From Candidatus Uhrbacteria bacterium (GTDB taxonomy: Bacteria; Patescibacteriota; Patescibacteriia; UBA9934; GWF2-40-263): a stretch of 6,462 nucleotides of DNA. Of the stretch, positions 1 to 6,160 are shown in pieces. The DNA lies in contig CAIKXH010000104.1 in assembly GCA_903831335.1 (NCBI GenBank), positions 1-6,462 on the forward strand, read 5' to 3'. Position numbers and translations under genes: made by a program. Positions within the stretch are counted from its first letter, which is position 1; every line of letters starts with the position of its first letter. The notes under the pieces were generated by a model, which made no database searches, was not told where the DNA came from, and saw only the letters and a program-made list of their open reading frames with translations.

Positions 1-1
1 A

Positions 2-1654
2 GGCAAGCCAGAAATTTTGAAAAATGCTTACATTGATTACACGGCAACATCCGGAATTGATTTCAATGTTGATTTTACGCAGTTTACTCCACGTGCAACC
101 TATACATCGAGCTCATTGCGACGTGAATATTTTCGTGGAATGAAGTGGTACATCATGCTTCCATTTTTTGTGAAGAGCCCACAGCTTACAGCAAATGCAT
201 ATGCTATTTCGCAATTGCTTGCTGAAGATACACAAGCACAACAGGATTACAACAAACTCGAATCTGCCATCACCTTTATGGTTGGCTCAAGTGATGACTT
301 AACTCCTACGGATTATTTGGCTGCACTTGCTTCTGCAAAAGACGCTCCAGACAAAGAGGCTGCAGCACTCCAGTACTTGATAAAAATGCACGATCCAAAA
401 ATTAAAGATCTTGCAGCAGAATATCAAGCTGTTGGTGTTGAAAATTCAGATGATGTCCGCTTGAAAACAAAAGGACTCCGCTTTTTTAGCGGGAAGTTCA
501 TTATGGATTCGTATTGGACAGGATTTTTAACACAAGGGGATGAAGCTGTCAGAAAAGGGTATACGCAAAAGTTACCTCCAATGGCTTCCATGCTTGAGGT
601 CATGTCTTTGCTTGGATCTGATTATGCAAAAACACAAATTCCAAAACTAGATTTTTATAAAGACACAAATAAAGATGCGATTAATCAGGCGATGGCAGAA
701 TTAGAAAAACAAAATGCCACCCTTACAGAAGCAGATTGGCAAGAAAATCTCTATACATCTTGGATGTGGACGATTCAAGGATTGTTTGGTTGGCAAAAAG
801 CAAACCGTGCAGCATTGCCACAATTTATGCAGTCTCCAAACTGGGCTGTAAAAACATTGCAAACCGCCGCAGCATTTTGGACACAACTTCGTCACGCCAC
901 TATTTTGTATGCAAAGCAATCGTTTGCGGAATTAGGTGGTGGAGGAGCTGAATGTGATCCGCGTGAAATTCCTGAAGCACCGAAGGGATACATTGAACCA
1001 AATATTCAAACATACGCACGCTTGTCTTATCTTGCAAAACGGACAAACCAGGGTCTAAGAGATCAGGGTTATACATTGAAAAACATGCTTCCTCTTCAGA
1101 AGTATGTTGATATGATGGATTTGGTGTCAGATTATTCTGTGAAACAATTAAAAAATACAAGTCTGAAGGAGGATGTGAAAAAAACAACAGAACCGGACCC
1201 TGATAAACCAGGGGAAATGTGTACGCGTTATACAATTGAAGGGGCAAATGATTGGGAGACATTGCGTGTCGGTTTGGCAGATGCATTGACCGATTCCATC
1301 CCCGTTCCGGTGGAAGGTCCGCTTTTGCCAGCGAAAGATCGCCGTACAGCGATTCTTGCAGATGTTCACACAGGTGGCGACAGCCAATTCCCCCTTTCTG
1401 TTTTGTATGAAGGGGAAGGTGTTCCATATGTGATGTTTGTTGCGGTAAAAGATACGAATGGCCCTCGCCTTACAGTGGGATTCGTTTCCTCACAATATGA
1501 GTTTACAAAACCTTATGGAGATCAACGCTTAACAGATGAAGCTTGGCAAAAGAATTTTTACGAAGGAGATGAACCCTATGAGGCGTTCAACTATATCCCA
1601 AAAAATAAGTGGCCAAAGATAAATGCATGGTTCGAGCCATTGCTTGTGAAATAG
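2..1654 (+). CDS. DUF3160 family protein, 5'-truncated by the window edge
   Basis: This is a large protein of the DUF3160 family, whose function is unknown. The frame is open to the left edge, so the true start lies outside; the TTG at 17 is probably internal, and an N-terminal region of perhaps one to two hundred residues is missing. Numbering from that TTG, family signatures run in order: FTQFTPRATYT (20-30), YFRGMKWY (38-45), FMVGSSDDLTPTDY (87-100), LRFFSGKFIMDSY (154-166), LPPMASMLEVMSLLGSD (186-202), NLYTSWMWTIQGLF (244-257), FMQSPNWA (270-277), LRHATILYAKQSFAEL (291-306), GYIEPNIQTYARL (324-336), ADVHTGG (448-454) and YEFTKPYGDQRLTDEAW (494-510). A GGGG run at 307-310 precedes the GYIEP block. 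It ends in TAG, one base before the Memo/CapA gene, implying one transcript. Family members are usually exported, but the signal peptide would be upstream. The family call is firm; no function can be given. Confidence 0.9.
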   Translation, partial: GKPEILKNAYIDYTATSGIDFNVDFTQFTPRATYTSSSLRREYFRGMKWYIMLPFFVKSPQLTANAYAISQLLAEDTQAQQDYNKLESAITFMVGSSDDLTPTDYLAALASAKDAPDKEAAALQYLIKMHDPKIKDLAAEYQAVGVENSDDVRLKTKGLRFFSGKFIMDSYWTGFLTQGDEAVRKGYTQKLPPMASMLEVMSLLGSDYAKTQIPKLDFYKDTNKDAINQAMAELEKQNATLTEADWQENLYTSWMWTIQGLFGWQKANRAALPQFMQSPNWAVKTLQTAAAFWTQLRHATILYAKQSFAELGGGGAECDPREIPEAPKGYIEPNIQTYARLSYLAKRTNQGLRDQGYTLKNMLPLQKYVDMMDLVSDYSVKQLKNTSLKEDVKKTTEPDPDKPGEMCTRYTIEGANDWETLRVGLADALTDSIPVPVEGPLLPAKDRRTAILADVHTGGDSQFPLSVLYEGEGVPYVMFVAVKDTNGPRLTVGFVSSQYEFTKPYGDQRLTDEAWQKNFYEGDEPYEAFNYIPKNKWPKINAWFEPLLVK

Positions 1655-1655
1655 T

Positions 1656-3296
1656 GTGAAGAGATATTGGATTTTTCTATTAAGTTTCTTGATTGTCGTG
1701 ATTGCGATGATCATCCTAAGAGGGCCTGTACAAACAGGTCCTCTTAAAACTGTTTATAAAAATTCGTATACATCTCCTCAGGAATTTATGGAGGGGTTGT
1801 ACGCAGTCGAACAAAATTCTTCAAAAGGAGAAGGAAAAACAACACGTCGCATTCGGGCGATCATCGTGCCGCACCATCTTGTTTCTTCGGCAGCGATCGC
1901 GACGGGATTTGAAGCATTGAAAGGACAATCGTTTAAAAAAATTGTGATGATTACTCCTGATCATTTTTTTCAATGTGAGAAAACGTTGTGCACAACGAAC
2001 GCTGTGTACGAAACATTTTTCGGAAATGTGTCAGCGGATGTTTCGATGATAAAGAAACTAATTGCGTCTCCGATCGTTTCTGATAATCCGAAGCTGTTCA
2101 AAATGGAGCATGGAATTTTTTCTGATGTTCCGTTTATTGCAAAACTTTTTCCTGGTGTAAAAGTCACACCTATCGCATTGAATACAACAAATTGGAAGTT
2201 ACAACAGAAGGAAATAAAAGAATTGATTGAATCTGTTCTTGATGATCAAACTATTCTGGTCGTGAGTTCTGATTTCTCCCACTACCTTTCATTACTGGAC
2301 GCGAACAAAATGGATGAGCAAACCGCTGAGACCATTTTTGCAAAAGATTTTGATGGAATATCAAAATTGAAAAATCCAGATCAAAGCGATTGTCCTGGGT
2401 GTTTGTGGACGCTTGCATCGATCGCAAATGATCACGGATTTTATAATCCATCCGTTTTGTCGCACACAAATTCGGCCACGATCCTGAAAGATGAAAAGAT
2501 TCCAGAAACCACAAGTCACTTTGCAATGGCATGGTATGAAAACGATAAGCTCGATGAACACGACGTCGCCTTTGCGGGGGATGTTACGGTTACTCGTGGA
2601 AACGCGAGACGTTTGCCTGAAGAAATCAAGCAATGGTGGGCTGGCGATGGGGAACGCGTTGTGAACCTCGAAGGTCCGTTATCTGTCGGATGCACCTCAT
2701 CAGAACTTTGGTATGTGTTTTGCAATCCGATGAGCCGATTCGAACAAGTCAAAAATCTCGCCACACATTTTGGGATCATGAACAATCACATGTTGGATCA
2801 GCGTGTCGCGGGCGTCGATAGAACAAAACAACTTCTCGAAACAGCAGGAAAGATCCCTGTCGGTTCTGAGATCGTCGAAACCGATACAGTGCGCATCGTT
2901 GCGCTCACAGAAATCATGAATCCGATCGAGGATGCCTCATTCGCAAACATTTCGAAAACAGAACAAGCCGTTCTTCAGGATTTGCGCGATCATCCATCCG
3001 ATAAATTGACGGTCGTGTACGTGCATGGCGGCGATGAATATTTTGCGCTGACATCGGACGCATGGACGAAGCGTTGGGAGAAATTTATCGATGCAGGGGC
3101 AGATGCTGTCATGGTTGTTCACGCGCATGTTCCAGGGGACATGGTGTTTTACAAAAACAAGCCCATCTTTCGAGGGCTTGGAAACTTTGTGTTTGATCAA
3201 TACGATGCTGTGTCAAAACAGACCGCGAAGTTCGTTCGATTACGAAAAGAAAATGGGGAAGTGAAGTTTGAAACGCTGACTGCTGATGTGCGTTAA
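1656..3296 (+). CDS. Membrane-anchored Memo-like / CapA (PGA_cap) fusion protein
   Basis: This 546-residue, two-domain protein starts with MKRYWIF and one hydrophobic segment (about 4-22), an uncleaved anchor or signal peptide, so both domains should be extracytoplasmic. Residues about 66-294 resemble Memo/AmmeMemoRadiSam protein B: VPHH (71-74), TPDH (100-103), EHG (151-153), SSDFSHY (204-210), a CPGC segment (246-249) and HTNSATI (270-276). H73, H103, D206, H209 and C246 match the conserved positions of that family. Residues about 303-540 resemble the CapA/PGA_cap metallophosphatase-like domain: AGDV (307-310), NLEGPL (337-342), NNHMLDQ (376-382), HGGDEY (457-462, usually HWGxEY), HAHVPG (489-494) and GLGNFVFDQ (507-515). 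GTG at 1656 is chosen because the frame is closed upstream at 1647 and the next ATG (1707) would delete the anchor. It lies one base after the DUF3160 stop without a visible Shine-Dalgarno site, suggesting translational coupling. The domains are clear; substrate and role are unknown. No AMMECR1 or radical-SAM partner is in view. Confidence 0.9.
   Translation: MKRYWIFLLSFLIVVIAMIILRGPVQTGPLKTVYKNSYTSPQEFMEGLYAVEQNSSKGEGKTTRRIRAIIVPHHLVSSAAIATGFEALKGQSFKKIVMITPDHFFQCEKTLCTTNAVYETFFGNVSADVSMIKKLIASPIVSDNPKLFKMEHGIFSDVPFIAKLFPGVKVTPIALNTTNWKLQQKEIKELIESVLDDQTILVVSSDFSHYLSLLDANKMDEQTAETIFAKDFDGISKLKNPDQSDCPGCLWTLASIANDHGFYNPSVLSHTNSATILKDEKIPETTSHFAMAWYENDKLDEHDVAFAGDVTVTRGNARRLPEEIKQWWAGDGERVVNLEGPLSVGCTSSELWYVFCNPMSRFEQVKNLATHFGIMNNHMLDQRVAGVDRTKQLLETAGKIPVGSEIVETDTVRIVALTEIMNPIEDASFANISKTEQAVLQDLRDHPSDKLTVVYVHGGDEYFALTSDAWTKRWEKFIDAGADAVMVVHAHVPGDMVFYKNKPIFRGLGNFVFDQYDAVSKQTAKFVRLRKENGEVKFETLTADVR
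1717..1746 (+). other. Strong 13-bp hairpin inside the start of the Memo/CapA gene
   Basis: Bases 1717-1729 pair with 1734-1746 over 13 positions, with one G-U pair (1724/1739) and a four-base loop (ACAA). It covers about codons 21-31, just after the membrane segment, and 63 bases past the DUF3160 stop. No U-run follows on either strand, so it is not a standard terminator. It could slow ribosomes, attenuate transcription, protect an mRNA end, or be a palindromic protein-binding site. The role is unknown. Confidence 0.7.
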
Positions 3297-5440
3297 GAAA
3301 GAAACAATCTTGCGATTCTCAACTCCTCATACGTGAACTTTCCTTCAAGAATATTAAACACCGCCGTCAGTAATTTTGTTGGCGAAGATTGAAAGGCTTT
3401 CTGGATTACAGCAAAACGATCAGCTGCAGGTTTCAGGTGTGAAATATCAAGATCTGGATTTTCTTCTACAAGTTTCAAGACATGCTGAACAACGGTGCTT
3501 TCCGCAATGTTTCTTTCCTTGGCGATTTGTGCGACAGAGAACTTCTTTTCAAGAAGTTCTTTTGTTTTTTGAAATGTGGATCCGGATGTTGTTGCACGGT
3601 CTATTTTTTGTTGTGGAATATCATGATCTTCTGTTATGCGTTCGACAAGCCCGTGTGTTTTTGTGTACACCTGAATCACTGTTAAAAATTGTGTACCGAA
3701 TTGTTTTCTTTTGCGTTCACCAACACCAAAGATGTTTCCGAGAGCCCCAAGGGTCTGTGGAAGATAATAAGCCATTTCTTGCAATGTTTTGTCTCCGAAG
3801 ATGACGAATGGTGGAACGTTTTGTTCTTCTGCAATAGAGCGACGCAAATCTCTGAGTTGCTCAAAAAGGGCAGCCTCATACGCGACATCTTCAACCTGTT
3901 TTTCTTTTTGGATAGATTCTGTAAACGATTTTGGTTTTGGGAGAAAAATACTCTCACGATCTCTTAATGCAGATTTTCCAAGGTTACTTACGCCAATGGT
4001 TGGATATTCACCTGGTTGTTTTGTGAGATAATTTTTCAACAACAATAAATCAACATACTCGCGCAGTTGCTGAAGTGGAATATTTTTTGCAACACCATAG
4101 ACAGAAAGATTTTCATGGTGGTTTTCTAAAACACGTTTTTGTTTTGATCCGCGCAGGACATCACAAATGTATGCGAGCCCGAATCGCTCACCGGTTCTGA
4201 GGACTGTTGAGAGAATCTTTTGCGCGATTTCTGTGGCGTCATGCGTTTCTGTGGGAGTGGCTGAACAATTATCGCATGTGCCACAGTTTTCCATTTCAAC
4301 AGGTTCGCCGAAATATTCGAGAAGAAATTTTCTGCGGCATGAGCGAAGTTCGCTATACTCTACGACTTGCGCGAGCTTTTTTTCTGCGAGAGCTTTCTCT
4401 GATTCATCTTCTATTTGATTGATGAAAAAATCTTGTTTGCGTTTGTCTCCATATGAGTAAAACAATACACAATCACTTGGCAAACTATCGCGCCCTGCAC
4501 GACCGGTTTCTTGGTAGTATCCTTCTACTGTTTTTGGAAGATCCATGTGAACAACTAGTCTGACGTCAGGTTTATCAATACCCATTCCAAATGCGATTGT
4601 GGCGACAATGATGGAAACTTGATCACGAATGAATCTTTCTTGGGTGCGTGATCTGAGTTCTCCTGACAATCCTGCGTGATACGGTGCAGCGCGGAAACCC
4701 GCATGATTCAAATCGTCAGTAAGTGATTCTGTGTCTTTGCGTGAAAAACAATAAATGATGACAGATTCACCTTTGTGTTCTTTTAAGAGTGCGAGGAGTT
4801 GCTTTGTGGATTGAAGTTTTGGTTTTACGGTGTAGTGAAGATTTGGGCGATTGTGGCTTGAAAGAAATACGGGAGCGTCTGGCATGTTCAATTGGCGCAA
4901 AATATCTTCACGAACACGCATGGTTGCCGTTGCCGTGAGTGCCATGCAAGGAACGTGTGGAAATGTTTGTCTGAGCGCATTCAAATTGCGATATTCAGGG
5001 CGAAAGTCATGGCCCCATTCTGAAATACAGTGTGCTTCATCAACAGCAATTAAACTTACTTTTAATCTTCGTAAAAAAAGCATGAATTCTACGCGGGCCA
5101 TGCGCTCTGGAGCAATATAGAGAATTTTGAGCTCACCTGATAATGCTTCTGCTTGAATGTCTTCTATTTCACCTGAATCAAGAGAGCTGTTTAGGTAAGC
5201 GGCATTGATTCCGTTTGCACGCAGGGTATCAACCTGGTCTTTCATGAGGGCGATGAGTGGGGAGATGACGAGTGTCAAACCTTCGAACATTAAAGCAGGT
5301 AATTGAAAACACAAAGACTTTCCTCCACCGGTTGGCATGAGGACAAGCGTATTTCTTTTTTCAAGGACATTCAAAATGATTTCTTCCTGTAAGGGTCGGA
5401 AGGCATCATATCCGAAGTATGTTTTGAGATGATCGTACAT
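3293..5440 (-). CDS. recQ: ATP-dependent DNA helicase RecQ
   Basis: This is a complete 715-residue 3'-5' superfamily 2 DNA helicase acting in recombinational repair and stalled-fork processing. In order: motif 0 with FRPLQ (14-18), Walker A MPTGGGKS (35-42, K41), DEAH box (134-137) followed by the RecQ aromatic loop CISEWGHDFRPEY (138-150, with E where Q is usual), motif III LTATAT (168-173), and motif VI QETGRAGRD (310-318). The zinc-binding module has C368, C386, C389 and C392. A winged-helix RQC region (about 395-500) and an HRDC domain (about 523-593) follow. The C-terminal 100 residues contain a helix-turn-helix (FSVAQIAKERNIAESTVVQH, 634-653), like the HTH_40 extension of many bacterial RecQ proteins, explaining the length over the roughly 610 residues of E. 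coli RecQ. ATG at 5440 is the only possible start before the upstream stop at 5489-5491; no Shine-Dalgarno site is visible. The 3' end overlaps the convergent Memo/CapA gene. A GxxExxY cassette ends 14 bases upstream. Confidence 0.98.
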   Translation of the reverse strand: MYDHLKTYFGYDAFRPLQEEIILNVLEKRNTLVLMPTGGGKSLCFQLPALMFEGLTLVISPLIALMKDQVDTLRANGINAAYLNSSLDSGEIEDIQAEALSGELKILYIAPERMARVEFMLFLRRLKVSLIAVDEAHCISEWGHDFRPEYRNLNALRQTFPHVPCMALTATATMRVREDILRQLNMPDAPVFLSSHNRPNLHYTVKPKLQSTKQLLALLKEHKGESVIIYCFSRKDTESLTDDLNHAGFRAAPYHAGLSGELRSRTQERFIRDQVSIIVATIAFGMGIDKPDVRLVVHMDLPKTVEGYYQETGRAGRDSLPSDCVLFYSYGDKRKQDFFINQIEDESEKALAEKKLAQVVEYSELRSCRRKFLLEYFGEPVEMENCGTCDNCSATPTETHDATEIAQKILSTVLRTGERFGLAYICDVLRGSKQKRVLENHHENLSVYGVAKNIPLQQLREYVDLLLLKNYLTKQPGEYPTIGVSNLGKSALRDRESIFLPKPKSFTESIQKEKQVEDVAYEAALFEQLRDLRRSIAEEQNVPPFVIFGDKTLQEMAYYLPQTLGALGNIFGVGERKRKQFGTQFLTVIQVYTKTHGLVERITEDHDIPQQKIDRATTSGSTFQKTKELLEKKFSVAQIAKERNIAESTVVQHVLKLVEENPDLDISHLKPAADRFAVIQKAFQSSPTKLLTAVFNILEGKFTYEELRIARLFLS

Positions 5441-5453
5441 ATGATGTTGGGTA

Positions 5454-5489
5454 TGTAGATACGGATTACAGATTAATACAGATGCAGAT
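5454..5489 (+). repeat. Left arm of the long inverted repeat
   Basis: This arm lies 13 bases beyond the recQ start codon. Aligned with the reverse complement of 5894-5929 it matches at 31 of 36 positions. The differences are at 5455, 5464, 5474, 5484 and 5485. Within it the heptamer TACAGAT occurs twice (5467-5473 and 5477-5483), exactly 10 bases apart, with a related GCAGAT at 5484-5489. Confidence 0.88.
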
Positions 5490-5493
5490 TATT

Positions 5494-5877
5494 CTAATAC
5501 AAGTTTACAAGTCGTTTGATGCGAACTCTATCACTTCCAAAATAGGCAAGTATAGCGAGTTTCAATTTAGCAATGCGCAAATAATCATTCGTTTGTTTCA
5601 TGTGCTGCGGTGCATAATAATTTCCGATTTTTATTTCTAGAACGATTTTCTCATCGATAAAAAAATCAAAGAATCGTTTTCCAATAATAATTCCTGAATA
5701 AGAAATATTTACACACCATTCTCTCTGAAACGAAATTTGTATTTTTTTGAATGCCATTACCAAAGCGTCCTTATATGTTTTTTCTTTGAGTCCAGGACCA
5801 AGATTGTTGTAAACGTCATAAAGAGCTCCAATAAGTTTGTAACTTAGTTCTTCATAGATGAAATTGATATTTTGCAT
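5494..5877 (-). CDS. GxxExxY family protein (PD-(D/E)XK nuclease-like fold)
   Basis: This is a 127-residue member of the GxxExxY family (PDDEXK_3 clan). Numbering from the GTG at 5883, signatures are YEELSYKLIGALYDVYNNLG (10-29), GLKEKTY (31-37, the G-x-x-E-x-x-Y motif), an acidic D73, ExK in LEIKIG (82-87, E83 and K85), QHMKQTNDYL (93-102) and IKRLVN (122-127). D73, E83 and K85 look like a PD-(D/E)XK catalytic trio, so a nuclease-like activity is possible, although none has been established for the family as far as I know. I prefer ATG at 5877 over the in-frame GTG at 5883, because it gives the usual short lead before the YEELSYK helix. The gene ends in TAG. Its G+C, counted by hand over most of the ORF, is about 31%, clearly below the flanking genes. 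It is enclosed by inverted repeats and lies 53 bases upstream of recQ on the same strand, which suggests it was acquired as a cassette. The family call is firm. Confidence 0.93.
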   Translation of the reverse strand: MQNINFIYEELSYKLIGALYDVYNNLGPGLKEKTYKDALVMAFKKIQISFQREWCVNISYSGIIIGKRFFDFFIDEKIVLEIKIGNYYAPQHMKQTNDYLRIAKLKLAILAYFGSDRVRIKRLVNLY

Positions 5878-5893
5878 ATACACACATTCGTTT

Positions 5894-5929
5894 ATCTCTA
5901 TCTGTATTGATCTGTAATTCGTATCTATA
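5894..5929 (-). repeat. Right arm of the long inverted repeat
   Basis: This is the inverted copy of 5454-5489, 16 bases upstream of the preferred GxxExxY ATG, so it lies in the leader or promoter region of that gene. It carries ATCTGTA twice (5900-5906 and 5910-5916), the mirror of the 10-base-spaced heptamers of the other arm. Read as + strand RNA, 35 of 36 positions can pair with the left arm (31 Watson-Crick and 4 G-U); only 5485/5898 (C/C) cannot. Confidence 0.88.
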
Positions 5930-5935
5930 ACATTA

Positions 5936-5963
5936 AAAGCGCCCGCAACTTTGCTGGCGCTTT
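5936..5963. terminator. Terminator-like hairpin in the divergent intergenic region
   Basis: AAAGCGCC (5936-5943) pairs with GGCGCTTT (5956-5963). After a C/T mismatch, GCA (5945-5947) pairs with TGC (5952-5954) around a four-base loop. On the + strand the tail is pyrimidine-rich but interrupted (TTTCCGATTTCTCTTTTA). On the - strand the stem runs into TTTTAATGTT. Either could act as an intrinsic terminator, neither is ideal, so no strand is assigned. It begins 6 bases outside the right cassette arm and lies between genes transcribed away from each other, so no known transcript needs to end here. Confidence 0.5.
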
Positions 5964-6045
5964 CCGATTTCTCTTTTATGGATTGAGTTTAGTTCAAAAA
6001 AAACATTTTGTCAAACGCATTGTGGAAAAGTTTTCTCTCTATTTT

Positions 6046-6153
6046 GTCATCCTGAGTGCAACGAAGGATCTCATGTATTATACTGGTGTTATCTAATCCT
6101 ATTTGGGCACACGAGATCTTTCGACTCGTCGATGACTCCTCGCTCAAGATGAC
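6046..6153. repeat. Dispersed-type imperfect palindrome (GTCATCCTGAG...CTCAAGATGAC)
   Basis: The outer arms 6046-6058 and 6141-6153 pair with 11 Watson-Crick pairs, one G-U pair and one mismatch (6052/6147). The inner arms 6062-6072 and 6113-6123 pair over 11 positions with one G-U pair. The left side between the stems has 3 bases (6059-6061) and the right side about 17 (6124-6140), and the loop is about 36-40 bases. The arms closely resemble the GTCATCCTGAG...GAAGGATCT repeat that I recall in many copies in unrelated bacterial genomes. It ends 7 bases before the rhodanese start and contains an in-frame ATG (6149). Confidence 0.8.
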
Positions 6154-6160
6154 GAACTTT

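Larger units (their letters stand above)
5454..5929. mobile_element. Inverted-repeat-bounded GxxExxY cassette (IVS-like)
   Basis: A stretch of about 476 bp is bounded by two 36-base arms (5454-5489 and 5894-5929) that are inverted copies of each other and contain a single gene, GxxExxY. No transposase or integrase is present. The low G+C of the interior supports transfer. I see no clear target-site duplication at either end. From what I recall, GxxExxY and S23 four-helix-bundle genes occur in intervening sequences of 23S rRNA, whose ends also pair into a long stem. The analogy is an inference, and this copy is in a protein-gene intergenic region. It could instead be a passive repeat-flanked insertion. 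Confidence 0.5.

Noticed and set aside
17..19. TTG at 17 as the true start of the DUF3160 gene.
   Set aside because: The frame continues without a stop to the window edge, and the usual N-terminal part of the family is missing, so the gene very probably begins upstream.
900..1427. Long open frame on the - strand within the DUF3160 gene.
   Set aside because: It lies wholly opposite a strongly recognisable DUF3160 coding region and its translation resembles no known family.
3272..3294. Hairpin AACGC...GCGTT at the end of the Memo/CapA gene as a terminator.
   Set aside because: Only 5 pairs with a 13-base loop, and no T-run follows on either strand.
5441..5963. CRISPR array, because of short repeated units in the spacer region.
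   Set aside because: The repeats form one inverted pair flanking a gene, with short 10-base-spaced heptamers inside. There are no regularly spaced direct repeats with unique spacers and no cas gene.
6076..6084. TATTATACT as a -10 box for the rhodanese gene.
   Set aside because: No acceptable -35 element lies 16-18 bases upstream; it falls in the loop of the palindromic repeat, where AT-rich bases are expected.
6056..6160. N-terminal extension of the rhodanese from the GTG at 6056, giving 134 residues.
   Set aside because: These bases are the arms and loop of a palindromic repeat and encode nothing resembling a rhodanese or a signal peptide. A 99-residue product from 6161 is the normal size for a single-domain rhodanese.
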